A model generated the notes under the pieces. That model saw only the letters and a list, made by a program, of their open reading frames with translations. It had not been told where the DNA came from and did not search any database. The position numbers and the translations under genes are program-made. 64,000 nt of DNA from CBDHFQ01 sp965262565 (GTDB taxonomy: Bacteria > Bacteroidota > Bacteroidia > J057): the NCBI GenBank assembly GCA_965262565.1, contig CBDHFQ010000005.1, positions 372,001 to 436,000 on the forward strand, read 5' to 3'. Positions 1-8,575 of the stretch are shown here, piece by piece. Every line of letters starts with the position of its first letter. Position 1 is the first letter of the stretch.

Positions 1-1
1 T

Positions 2-238
2 TTGAGTGCAATCCTCACTGCTAACCGGTTGAGTAAAAACCTGGATGGTACATTGGTTTTATGTTGCCTGAATAAACATCCTGAGAAATTAGTTAAAATT
101 TCACATTTAGAGTCGGTGTTAAACATAGTTCCTACTGAAGAAGAGGCTAGAGATGCAATTTTTATGATTGAACTTGAGCGTCAAATCGAGAATAACCAGA
201 CAGAGGAACATGATCAACCAGAAACTCATAATTTATAA
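2..238 (+). CDS. STAS-domain protein (anti-sigma factor antagonist-like), 3' part
   Basis: The reading frame is open from the left edge and gives 78 residues before a TAA stop, so only the C-terminal part of the protein is visible and the first TTG is probably not the real start. The visible sequence (AILTANRLSKNLDGTLVLC, then a segment ending in IVPTEEEARDAIF) resembles the last strand-helix units of STAS domains, in which a loop is followed by a helix of the ANRLSK type. STAS proteins of this kind bind anti-sigma factors or act in stress signalling. An acidic, Glu/Gln-rich tail follows. The gene lies 18 bp upstream of the ribonuclease Z gene, suggesting co-transcription. Family assignment comes from sequence appearance only. 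Confidence 0.55.
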   Translation: MSAILTANRLSKNLDGTLVLCCLNKHPEKLVKISHLESVLNIVPTEEEARDAIFMIELERQIENNQTEEHDQPETHNL

Positions 239-256
239 TTCATATTTCCAAGGTCA

Positions 257-1180
257 GTGTTTCAGGTACAAATATTAGGAACGAGCTCTGCTATCCCTAC
301 TCAAAGCAGGTTACCTTCTGCTCAAGTGGTTACCATAAATGATCGGCATCATTTAGTTGATTGTGGTGAGGGTACGCAGATGCAACTTCTGAAATACAAA
401 GTAAAGCTTGCTCGACTGGATGCTATATTCATATCTCATCTTCATGGAGATCATGTTTTAGGTCTTCCTGGATTACTAAATACGCTCAGCATGTATGAAC
501 GCAACTTCCCCATGCGATTATATGCACCTGCCAGTCTTGAGAATGTATTGGAGCTTATTTTTGACCAAACTCATAGCCATTTGAATTATGAGTTAGAATT
601 TATTCCTACAGAGGATTTCAATCCTGGAGATATTATCTACCAAACTGAAAGATACAGGGTAAAATTATTGCCTCTGGAACACAAAGTTTTTTGTCGAGGG
701 TTTCACTTTGAGGAAATTAATAAGCGGCCAAAATTTGATTTTTACAAAGCAAAAGCATTAGATGTTCCCAATAGCTATTTTTCCTTATTGAAACAGGGTA
801 ATAGTATTTTGTTGGAAGATGGGCGTACCATTACCCCAGATGATGTGCTAAAATCTCCCGAACCTCCTTTATCTTTTGCTTACTGTTCTGATACTTGCTA
901 TCACGAAGAACTAATAGATTACATAAGACATACGAGATTGTTGTATCACGAAGCGACCTTCCTGCACAATTTGAAGCATAGAGCTCAGGCTACTTGTCAT
1001 AGTACAGCCCTGGAAGCAGGTACTATAGCAAAACAAGCAGAAGTCAATCAATTATTGTTGGGGCATTATTCAGCCAGATACAGAGATTTACAACCTCTAC
1101 TGGATGAAGCCAGATCTGTTTTTCCTGATACTTCCCTGGCGAGGGAAGGTCATGTGTTCAGGGTCAAGGATTATTTATAA
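257..1180 (+). CDS. rnz: Ribonuclease Z
   Basis: This 307-residue protein is a metallo-beta-lactamase-fold endonuclease that trims the 3' trailer of tRNA precursors. The zinc-binding motif HLHGDH is at residues 61-66. An Asp in the YCSDTCYH segment and a His in LLGHYSARY supply later metal ligands, as in the RNase Z/ElaC family, and length is normal for the bacterial short form. Translation starts at GTG: the first residues MFQVQILGTSSAIPT match the conserved family N terminus and no ATG fits. It lies between the STAS gene and the queuosine-precursor transporter with very short spacers, probably one transcript. Confidence 0.93.
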   Translation: MFQVQILGTSSAIPTQSRLPSAQVVTINDRHHLVDCGEGTQMQLLKYKVKLARLDAIFISHLHGDHVLGLPGLLNTLSMYERNFPMRLYAPASLENVLELIFDQTHSHLNYELEFIPTEDFNPGDIIYQTERYRVKLLPLEHKVFCRGFHFEEINKRPKFDFYKAKALDVPNSYFSLLKQGNSILLEDGRTITPDDVLKSPEPPLSFAYCSDTCYHEELIDYIRHTRLLYHEATFLHNLKHRAQATCHSTALEAGTIAKQAEVNQLLLGHYSARYRDLQPLLDEARSVFPDTSLAREGHVFRVKDYL

Positions 1181-1183
1181 TAT

Positions 1184-1945
1184 ATGTTTACCAAAGAAAA
1201 TATTCTTTTCGTCATTTTAGGAGGATTTTTTATCTCGAATGCCATTATAGCCGAATTTATAGGTGTAAAAATATTTTCTCTGGAAGCAACTTTAGGAGCA
1301 GAGCCCCTACATTGGAATATTTTCGGTATTCAGGGAAATCTCGATTTTACTGCTGGTGTTTTGTTGTGGCCCATTGTATTTATCATGACGGATATCATCA
1401 ATGAATACTTTGGAAAAAAGGGTGTTCAATTGTTATCGTTCTTAACGGTCGTTCTCATTTCCTATGCTTTCCTTATGGTGTATATGGCTATAGGTTTAGC
1501 CCCTGCTGAATGGTGGATAGGGATAAATCAGGATAAACAGGTAGATAATATGCAAATCGCTTTTGCAAATATTTTAGGGCAAGGGCTTTGGATTATCGGT
1601 GGTTCTCTGGTAGCATTCTTTGTAGGCCAGATCCTGGATGTATACATGTTCCACTACTTAAGGAAATTTACCGGATCTTCAAAAATATGGTTTAGAGCTA
1701 CAGGATCTACTCTGGTTTCTCAATTGATAGATAGCTTCGTCGTTTTATATATTGCTTTTGTTATTGGACCTCAGCATTGGGATCTGTCAAGGTTCATTGC
1801 AGTGGGTACCGTAAATTACTCCTATAAGGTGATCGTAGCTATTTTGTTAACTCCCATGTTATATGTGCTCCATTGGGCTATAGATAATTATCTCGGAAAA
1901 GATAGAGCAGAAGCACTTATACAGGAGGCAGCCAAAAGTCAATAA
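1184..1945 (+). CDS. Queuosine precursor transporter (YhhQ/DUF165 family)
   Basis: This 253-residue inner-membrane protein has about six hydrophobic segments. It resembles the YhhQ/DUF165 family, which imports queuosine precursors such as preQ0/preQ1 for tRNA wobble modification. Recognisable features are the segment FIMTDIINEYFGKKGVQ near residue 70, the charged loop between helices, and the sequence STLVSQLIDSFVVLYIAF near residue 175, both typical of the family. The ATG lies only 3 bp after the RNase Z stop, so the two are probably co-transcribed; both concern tRNA maturation. Substrate specificity is inferred from the family. Confidence 0.85.
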   Translation: MFTKENILFVILGGFFISNAIIAEFIGVKIFSLEATLGAEPLHWNIFGIQGNLDFTAGVLLWPIVFIMTDIINEYFGKKGVQLLSFLTVVLISYAFLMVYMAIGLAPAEWWIGINQDKQVDNMQIAFANILGQGLWIIGGSLVAFFVGQILDVYMFHYLRKFTGSSKIWFRATGSTLVSQLIDSFVVLYIAFVIGPQHWDLSRFIAVGTVNYSYKVIVAILLTPMLYVLHWAIDNYLGKDRAEALIQEAAKSQ

Positions 1946-2153
1946 ATTACCCCTTTATTTACCCCTATTTAAATAAATGATACCTTATTCATATTGTGCA
2001 ATTACCTGCAAAATTGCCAATCATAAAGTTTAGGCAAACAAACTATTTTGCAAGATGGATTTTATGCCCTTCTCATTGATTCTAAGATAATTTTAGTATA
2101 TTAGGGATCACATTTTCTACGCTTTTTGATATCATAAATGAATTAGCAAAGAA

Positions 2154-3683
2154 TTGGACATACTTGAACGAATTATTGAAAACCTGACAAGTGATGAAGT
2201 CAGGAGATTTAAAATCCTTTCTAATCGATTTAAAGCAGATGAGGAGAAAAAACTGCTCGTATTATTTGATGCGATTCGTTCTGGGGATTATAAAGAGATA
2301 GAGGATGACGTAATCAAGCAATTTTATGGCAGTACTGATGCAAAATCGAAAAACAGTTATTACCGTCTTCGAAATAAATTACTCTCTAATATAGAGAAGA
2401 GTTTATTGTTTTATCATTTTAACTACAAAAATTCTCTCGAATCATTTAGTAACATTCAGCTCTCCATTTTATTTCGCGAAAGAGGACTATACAGGGAGGC
2501 TTACCACAATTTGAAAAAGGCTGAAAGAGTAGCAATCGCACATGATCAGTTTAACGTATTAGAGGTCATTTATGATGAGATGGTGCAATTAGCTACCACA
2601 ACTAAATTTGAAGTAGATATAGAAAGTGTACTGGAACGCCGAAGGGAAAACCTTCAAAAAATTGATATTCTCAGAGCGAATAGTGAAGTACTTGGGATGG
2701 TTACACAGCAATTAATGAAGCGAAACTATTCCAGAAGTAAAAAGAGTCAATCCGTCATCGATTCCCTGGAAAATATTAAAGATATGCTGGAAGAGCATAA
2801 GAATATTTTCCATTCTGCCTCTGGGAAAATTATGGTGATGAAGGCTGTGGTTTCCATTCTCATTCAAAAATCTGCTTACAGAGAGTTAGAACAGTATGTG
2901 AAGGAGACCTTTGAAGATTTTGAACGAAACAATCTCTTCACTAAAGAAAATCACAAAGTAAGGCTGTTGATGCGTATCTGGAGAATAAACGCCCTTCAGA
3001 AATTGTTAGAATTGAATGAAGCCAGTAAGGATATTGAGTTGTTGAAAGAAGAGGTAAAAATGTTTAAGAAGCAAAACTTTAATGAATTTGCTTTTTATTA
3101 TTATACCTCCAGTGTGTATACCCTAAAGTTATTAGGCCGGCTAGATAAAGCGGGGCAAACGTTGGATGAAGCATTTTCCTATAAAGAGATTCTCCAGAAT
3201 GATATTAGCGAATTATACCTTCTTATTAGTTTAGCTGATCAGTATTTTAGCGAATCTTGTTACGATCGTGCTAAGGAGACCTTGGAAAAGATCATTTCTC
3301 ATAGTGGTTTCAATGTACTGGATGAGGAACTACGATTTTACATTCACATTTTCGAAATCGTTAATGCATATGAAGCCAAAGATTTTGAGTTAGCTGATAC
3401 CAGATACAGATTATTAAGAAAGCAGTTTAGATATTTACTTAAAGACGAGTTCTATGCAAAAGCTAAGCGCTTCATTGATCTAGTCATGAGAATGAACACT
3501 GCAGCTATAGAAGGGAAGCGGGTATTTCTGAAAGCTGCTTACAAAAATTTCGTAAATGAATTTCAGGGGTCGGAAATTGGGGATAATCAAGTCATCATTT
3601 ACGAAACTTATCTAAAATCCAAATTAGAGGAAAAATCCTACTACGATTTACTGGTAGACGAAGTATCCAGAAAAGCTCGGTAA
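2154..3683 (+). CDS. Uncharacterised helical (TPR-like) protein
   Basis: This 509-residue protein has no signal peptide or membrane segment and is almost entirely predicted helix, with charged, repeated helix-pair patterns reminiscent of tetratricopeptide-type scaffolds (for example LREAYHNLKKAERV-like segments near residue 120 and DRAKETLEKI near 375). The N terminus (MDILERIIENLTSDEVRRFK) resembles a family of conserved hypothetical proteins in Bacteroidota. The start is TTG; the ATG at 2138 is followed immediately by an in-frame stop, so TTG is the only sensible choice. It stands alone behind a 208-bp spacer and is followed by a strong terminator. A role as a cytosolic scaffold is a guess. 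Confidence 0.7.
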   Translation: MDILERIIENLTSDEVRRFKILSNRFKADEEKKLLVLFDAIRSGDYKEIEDDVIKQFYGSTDAKSKNSYYRLRNKLLSNIEKSLLFYHFNYKNSLESFSNIQLSILFRERGLYREAYHNLKKAERVAIAHDQFNVLEVIYDEMVQLATTTKFEVDIESVLERRRENLQKIDILRANSEVLGMVTQQLMKRNYSRSKKSQSVIDSLENIKDMLEEHKNIFHSASGKIMVMKAVVSILIQKSAYRELEQYVKETFEDFERNNLFTKENHKVRLLMRIWRINALQKLLELNEASKDIELLKEEVKMFKKQNFNEFAFYYYTSSVYTLKLLGRLDKAGQTLDEAFSYKEILQNDISELYLLISLADQYFSESCYDRAKETLEKIISHSGFNVLDEELRFYIHIFEIVNAYEAKDFELADTRYRLLRKQFRYLLKDEFYAKAKRFIDLVMRMNTAAIEGKRVFLKAAYKNFVNEFQGSEIGDNQVIIYETYLKSKLEEKSYYDLLVDEVSRKAR

Positions 3684-3703
3684 GTCTTCCGATATAAAAG
3701 AAT

Positions 3704-3743
3704 AATATCCCGCATGTAGCATGCGGGATATTCCCATTTTTTT
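3704..3743 (+). terminator. Rho-independent terminator
   Basis: A perfect 13-bp stem (3704-3716 with 3720-3732) has a 3-nt TAG loop and is followed by a run of seven T at 3737-3743. It lies 20 bp after the stop of the helical protein gene. Confidence 0.88.
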
Positions 3744-4095
3744 ATCCTTATTCATTAACCACACTAAGGCTAACTCGCTTTCATTGGCCATGTAATAACA
3801 TCATCGGATGATGGAGAGAAATGAAAGCTAAATGTCTGAAATAAAGCATTTTGCCGGGATAAGAGCAGGGGTACTGTTTGTAGAACAGTTACATTTGTCA
3901 TAATTGAAACCTGGAATTAAAAAAATCTCTACCCGGGTTGATGGATATTTTAATTTATTAAAAATAAGAAATATCGTAAATTATTTAAAGGCAAATTTAA
4001 CCGTTATATAATTTACTCAGTTAAGATATACAATAAGTGTGCCGTGCGAAGTAAGAATTGGTTCCCTTAAAGAAAACTTTTCTCCTCAAAATTAT
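3744..4095. other. Intergenic stretch without recognised gene
   Basis: This AT-rich spacer lies between a terminator and the 3' end of pyrF, which converges from the other strand. Apart from a short inverted repeat (CATCATC/GATGATG at 3799-3813) I see no coding signal, tRNA or strong structure. Confidence 0.5.
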
Positions 4096-4902
4096 TTATA
4101 AGAAAAATGCCATTTGCTCCTGAAGTTTTTTCGCAATAAGGGCCGATTTCTTCGCAAAATCTTTCCCATTCCCCGCATATATGATACTTCTACTGGAATT
4201 TATGAGGATACCTCCATCTGAAGTTAAACAGGATCGACACACTTCTGCAACAGATCCCCCCTGTGTTCCCACGCCAGGTACCAATAAAAAATGATGTTTT
4301 GTGTAGGACCGAATATGTCCTAATTCTTCCGTCTGAGTAGCTCCCACTACAAATCCCAAATAACCTGGACTATTCTGAACCCATCCCTGGGAAGTTTCTA
4401 TAACTCTCCTATAGAGCGGAACATCATCTGTAGATAAAAGTTGAAAGTCTTTTGATCCTGAATTTGAAGTTAACGCCAATAAGAATGTCCATTTATCTTC
4501 ATAAGCCAAAAAAGGAGCTACAGAATCAGTTCCCATATAAGGTGATACAGTCACTGCGTCAAAAGCGTAACGCTCAAAAAATGTTTGCGCATAATACTTG
4601 GAACTATTTCCGATATCTCCTCTCTTAGCATCCGCAATTATCAGTACATCATTAGGTATATATGATAAGGTGCTTTCTAACAGATCCCATCCTCTACTAC
4701 CTAACATTTCATAAAAGGCAATATTTAGTTTATACGCCACGGCAAATGGTAGTGTAGCTTCTATTATTTGTCGGTTAAAAGAAAGTAAGGGATTAGCTTC
4801 TCTAAACAAATGTGATGGAATACGAGACTCATCTACATCTAAACCTACACAAAGACAGGATTTTTTTACGCTCAAAAGCTCCATTAATTGCTGAGGAGAC
4901 AT
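4096..4902 (-). CDS. pyrF: Orotidine 5'-phosphate decarboxylase, type 2
   Basis: The enzyme decarboxylates OMP to UMP, the last step of de novo pyrimidine synthesis. With the start chosen here it has 268 residues, normal for the mycobacterial-type (type 2) enzyme. The catalytic DxKxxD motif (DAKRGD) is at residues 91-96, followed by GNSSKYY; the conserved CVGLDVD strand is near residue 18 and the phosphate-binding VPGVGTQGG near 210. An upstream ATG at 4959 would add 19 residues (MFMVKISLKLCWYN...) that do not resemble the family, so the ATG at 4902 (MSPQQLMELL) is preferred. It is divergent from the membrane protein gene at 4974. Confidence 0.93.
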   Translation of the reverse strand: MSPQQLMELLSVKKSCLCVGLDVDESRIPSHLFREANPLLSFNRQIIEATLPFAVAYKLNIAFYEMLGSRGWDLLESTLSYIPNDVLIIADAKRGDIGNSSKYYAQTFFERYAFDAVTVSPYMGTDSVAPFLAYEDKWTFLLALTSNSGSKDFQLLSTDDVPLYRRVIETSQGWVQNSPGYLGFVVGATQTEELGHIRSYTKHHFLLVPGVGTQGGSVAEVCRSCLTSDGGILINSSRSIIYAGNGKDFAKKSALIAKKLQEQMAFFL

Positions 4903-4973
4903 AAGGAAAATAATTAAGTTGTACCAGCATAGTTTAAGACTTATTTTTACCATAAACAATATAGCTACAACAT

Positions 4974-6539
4974 GTGCTTAGACTTCTAATCAATATACCT
5001 CTTACTCATCATGCCATTCTATTAGTATTGGCTATCGTTCTCAGGATTCCGTCCCTAAGCATTTTCCCTTTAAGCGATCAAGAAGCACTCCACTTTTTGT
5101 GTGCTAATAAAATGACTGAAGGCGGAACCTTATATAAGGATATATATTTTGCTGGGCCTCCTATATCTATTTGGATTATATATGTATTCCAAAAGATTTT
5201 TGGCAGCTCATATATCTTGATGATCAGGATAGGTTCGATATTCTATCTATATTTTTCAGCTGCTTTATTCAATGCTGCTCTTTGGCACTTTAAAGCTATC
5301 AAAAAGTATCCTCTGTTGCCCTCTATTATATATATCAGCTTAGGCTCCGTTCCCTGGTTTAGTCAGAGCTTCTATCCATCCTTCCTGGCACTTGTCCCAT
5401 TTACCATTGCTTTTTTCAACATTGTCCAACTAAAAGAATCCCCTCGCATTCCTTCACATACGTTATTCAAAATGGGCATCTGGATGGCTATTCTCATTCT
5501 CATTGCCTACAAGCTGGTTTTCTTAGTCATTGGAATGATCCTCACTTACTTTGTTGTCCATAGACCAAAACTCACGGAACTCCTCGCTATGATTTGTGGA
5601 TTATTATTTGGCATAACTATCGTTTGTCTCATCTTTTATTTAAAGGAAAGCCTAATGTCTTTTTGGGAGGTAGGGGTTCTTTTTTATCTCGATCGGTTTG
5701 AATTGCTTAAGTCTTTATACTTCTACGATCCATGGCGAAATTTACAAACATTAGTCATTAGTTGGGGATCTGCATTGTTGCTGATGTTCTTTGCTATACT
5801 ACACTTTCGTTTCAAATATTTTAGTTATGTAGTAAAAATTCGATCTCTTGAAGCAATGATGATGATATGGTTATTATTTGGATTATCAATGATTATCCTC
5901 AAATTTCAGCGGCTGGAATTGGCAGATGCTATTCCTATCATACCTCCTCTTGCTTTCTATGTGAGTAAATCGTTTGACCTTCCGGGAATTTTTCGCTTTC
6001 GCTTTCCGATAATTGCCTCTCTCCTATTGATTCCTATCATTCAATATATCAATTATATGAGGATAGGCCCAGATCATATCTATACTCAGAGAAATCAGGA
6101 GTATTCCTGGCTCTTACCCACTCATCTCATCCATTCAGGAATACCTTCAGACATCGAATCGTTACTGCAGAAGCGAGAAAAAGAAGCCTCCTTGTGGATT
6201 TTAGATTATCAACCTTGCTGGTACTATCTTTTACACAAAACCTACCCCAATAAGTATGTTGATTTCAGAATCTTATTGAGCAAATACGAACTCTTTTCCC
6301 CACTAAATCCTCACGCCTTACTCTCAGGTCGAATAGAGGATAAGGAGCTATTCCTCTGCCTTAAAGATGCGATGCCCACCTATATAATAGATCCTGAACA
6401 TCGATTTCCAATTCTGAAAAAACGCTTTCCCTTACTGTTGCATCATTTTCGATTAAACGAAGATGTATCCTTACCATTATATGAACATTCATCCTCCGTC
6501 TCACGTCGTACATCGGCGGCAGACCCATCGGAATTTTAG
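4974..6539 (+). CDS. Polytopic membrane protein, GT-C glycosyltransferase-like
   Basis: This 521-residue integral membrane protein has about ten hydrophobic segments. The first periplasmic loop, SDQEALHFLCANKMTEGGTLYKDI near residues 34-57, carries the acidic residue plus GG-LY-D pattern typical of GT-C (PMT/ArnT-like) glycosyltransferases, and PPISIWIIY follows. The soluble C terminus (from about residue 375) is smaller than in characterised enzymes. Translation starts at GTG; the ATG two bases upstream (4972) runs into a stop after five codons. It is divergently transcribed from pyrF. The likely role is transfer of a sugar from a lipid carrier to an envelope acceptor; donor and acceptor are unknown. 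Confidence 0.6.
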   Translation: MLRLLINIPLTHHAILLVLAIVLRIPSLSIFPLSDQEALHFLCANKMTEGGTLYKDIYFAGPPISIWIIYVFQKIFGSSYILMIRIGSIFYLYFSAALFNAALWHFKAIKKYPLLPSIIYISLGSVPWFSQSFYPSFLALVPFTIAFFNIVQLKESPRIPSHTLFKMGIWMAILILIAYKLVFLVIGMILTYFVVHRPKLTELLAMICGLLFGITIVCLIFYLKESLMSFWEVGVLFYLDRFELLKSLYFYDPWRNLQTLVISWGSALLLMFFAILHFRFKYFSYVVKIRSLEAMMMIWLLFGLSMIILKFQRLELADAIPIIPPLAFYVSKSFDLPGIFRFRFPIIASLLLIPIIQYINYMRIGPDHIYTQRNQEYSWLLPTHLIHSGIPSDIESLLQKREKEASLWILDYQPCWYYLLHKTYPNKYVDFRILLSKYELFSPLNPHALLSGRIEDKELFLCLKDAMPTYIIDPEHRFPILKKRFPLLLHHFRLNEDVSLPLYEHSSSVSRRTSAADPSEF

Positions 6540-6664
6540 TTAATCAACAAACGTTAAAGTCTCTTGATCGTACTTGAATCAACTTGAACAACGGATGATC
6601 ACTTAGTTGTCAAATATATCTGCTACACTTGAGGCGATGTTTAACCTATGTAACCTATACGTTT

Positions 6665-7774
6665 ATGCTTCCACATAAAGTAATTCATTATCATATCATT
6701 CTCATGTTTATAGCTTCTTATAGTGCTGCTCAAACTACGATCCCTTTTAGTTCCGATCAATGGACGTTTAGCGGTGAGTACAAGCTTGAGGAATTTATGG
6801 GCAGATCCAGCGTATGGATCAATAACAGTCGAGCCTATTTAGCTGATGTAAGCTTCGAGGATGGAATCATTGAATACGATGTAGCTATGTCTTCCACAAG
6901 AGGATTCGGAGGAGTACACTTTAGAATGCAGAATCTCGAACATTACGAGGAATTTTATATGCGATCCCACCAATCCGGTAATCCTGATGCTATGCAATAC
7001 TCTCCTGTATACAACGGCTTAGCTGCCTGGCAACTTTATTACGGAGAGGGATACGGAGCTGTAAAGGAATACGATTTTGATCAATGGATGCACGTAAAAC
7101 TTATTATTTCAGGTAGTTTCATGGAAGTATACATTAAAGATATGCAGGAACCTGTTCTACAGGTTTACCAATTGAAACGATCATCTAAGGCTGGTTTTCT
7201 AGGTCTTTATACTTTTCTAAAGGGAATGCATTTTGCAAATTTTACCTTTCAGGCTATCGAAAATCCCCCCCTTAAGTATCCAGAAAAAAGTATCCCTACT
7301 ATGGCTACAGGTACGGTATCCTCCTGGGAAGTATCCGAGGGCTTTCCATTTGCGATGCTCGCCAACAATGTTCAACTCCCAGCAAATTTATTAGACGATC
7401 TTGAATGGAAAACATACAAGAGTGAATATTCAGGCACAGTGAATTTAGCACAATCCGGAGGAGTAAATGATAGTATCAACACTGTATTCGCTGGCATTGA
7501 GGTAGAGGCCAAGTCCGAAACAGTAAAAGCATTACATTTTGGATATAGTGATGAGGTAAAGGTATACGTTAATGGTCAACTTCTTTATAGTGGGAACAAT
7601 GCATACAGATCAAGAGATTATCGATATTTAGGAACCATAGGATATTTTGATACACTGTATGTTCCCTTGGCAAAAGGAAAAAACAGGATCATATTTGCCG
7701 TGAAAGAGCGACTCGGTGGCTGGGGAATTAAAGCACAATGGGTTGACACTTCCGGGCTTTCATTAGCACAATGA
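6665..7774 (+). CDS. Secreted LamG/DUF1080-like protein
   Basis: The protein (369 residues from the ATG at 6665) begins with a signal peptide (MLPHKVIHYHIILMFIASYS, cleavage after AAQ). The first half, about residues 25-200, looks like a concanavalin-type jelly roll: aromatic strands with FEDGIIEYDV, RGFGGVHFRMQ and FDQWMHVKLIISG, as in LamG/DUF1080 domains that often bind carbohydrates. The second half contains DEVKVYVNGQLLYSGNN and a KGKNRIIFAVKE strand, resembling another beta-sandwich. An upstream in-frame TTG at 6629 exists but would spoil the signal peptide. No catalytic residues are recognised; a carbohydrate-binding role is inferred. Confidence 0.65.
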   Translation: MLPHKVIHYHIILMFIASYSAAQTTIPFSSDQWTFSGEYKLEEFMGRSSVWINNSRAYLADVSFEDGIIEYDVAMSSTRGFGGVHFRMQNLEHYEEFYMRSHQSGNPDAMQYSPVYNGLAAWQLYYGEGYGAVKEYDFDQWMHVKLIISGSFMEVYIKDMQEPVLQVYQLKRSSKAGFLGLYTFLKGMHFANFTFQAIENPPLKYPEKSIPTMATGTVSSWEVSEGFPFAMLANNVQLPANLLDDLEWKTYKSEYSGTVNLAQSGGVNDSINTVFAGIEVEAKSETVKALHFGYSDEVKVYVNGQLLYSGNNAYRSRDYRYLGTIGYFDTLYVPLAKGKNRIIFAVKERLGGWGIKAQWVDTSGLSLAQ

Positions 7775-7848
7775 TAATTTGCAATTTATTTTTTCATTGG
7801 AGGCAAATGACGGATATTTGCTTATAGATGAAATAAAGCAGAACTCAT

Positions 7849-8550
7849 ATGAAATGTGGTGTTATAACTTTTCCAGGCAGTAATTGTGATCAGGATTTAA
7901 TCTATAGTCTGGGGGAAAATTTGAATAAAGAAGTAGTTTCGATTTGGCACAAAGATACAGATCTTCAGGGAGTAGACCTTGTTCTCCTTCCTGGAGGGTT
8001 TAGCTATGGAGACTACCTTCGATCAGGGGCTATTGCTCGCTTTTCGCCGATCATGAAGGAAGTTATTTCACACGCCAACAAAGGAAAATATGTATTAGGG
8101 ATTTGCAATGGGTTTCAAATGCTTACAGAAGCGGGATTACTGGAAGGCGCATTATTGAGAAATCAATCTATGAATTTTATTTGTAAGAATATTTGGATTA
8201 AACCAATAAGCCGTAGCCATCCCTGGACTATTCCTATCCAAAATCAATCTTTCCACATCCCTATCGCCCATGCAGAGGGGAACTACTTTTGTCTTCCCGA
8301 CCAATTACAGGCATTAACGGAAGAGGATCGGATTCTGTTCCAATATTCCCATGCTAATGGAGAGGTATCACCTTCTGCTAATCCTAATGGAAGTTTAAAT
8401 AATATAGCAGGTATCTGTAATAATCAAGGAAATGTTATCGGGATGATGCCACATCCAGAGCGCGCTACAGATCCTATCTTGGGTAATACGGATGGCAAGC
8501 GACTCTTCGAAGCATTGTTTGAGGTCTATGAAACCCGGACATCTGCTTAA
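7849..8550 (+). CDS. purQ: Phosphoribosylformylglycinamidine synthase subunit I (glutaminase)
   Basis: This is the class I glutamine amidotransferase subunit of FGAM synthase, which supplies ammonia for the fourth step of purine synthesis. It has 233 residues. The nucleophile Cys86 sits in GICNGFQML, and the catalytic His202/Glu204 in MMPHPER; the N terminus (GVITFPGSNCDQD) is typical. A separate small PurQ implies a separate PurL and PurS elsewhere, and neither is in this window. It converges with the dsbD-like gene, 25 bp away. Confidence 0.95.
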   Translation: MKCGVITFPGSNCDQDLIYSLGENLNKEVVSIWHKDTDLQGVDLVLLPGGFSYGDYLRSGAIARFSPIMKEVISHANKGKYVLGICNGFQMLTEAGLLEGALLRNQSMNFICKNIWIKPISRSHPWTIPIQNQSFHIPIAHAEGNYFCLPDQLQALTEEDRILFQYSHANGEVSPSANPNGSLNNIAGICNNQGNVIGMMPHPERATDPILGNTDGKRLFEALFEVYETRTSA

Positions 8551-8575
8551 TGAGGACGGAAATATATTGAGCGCA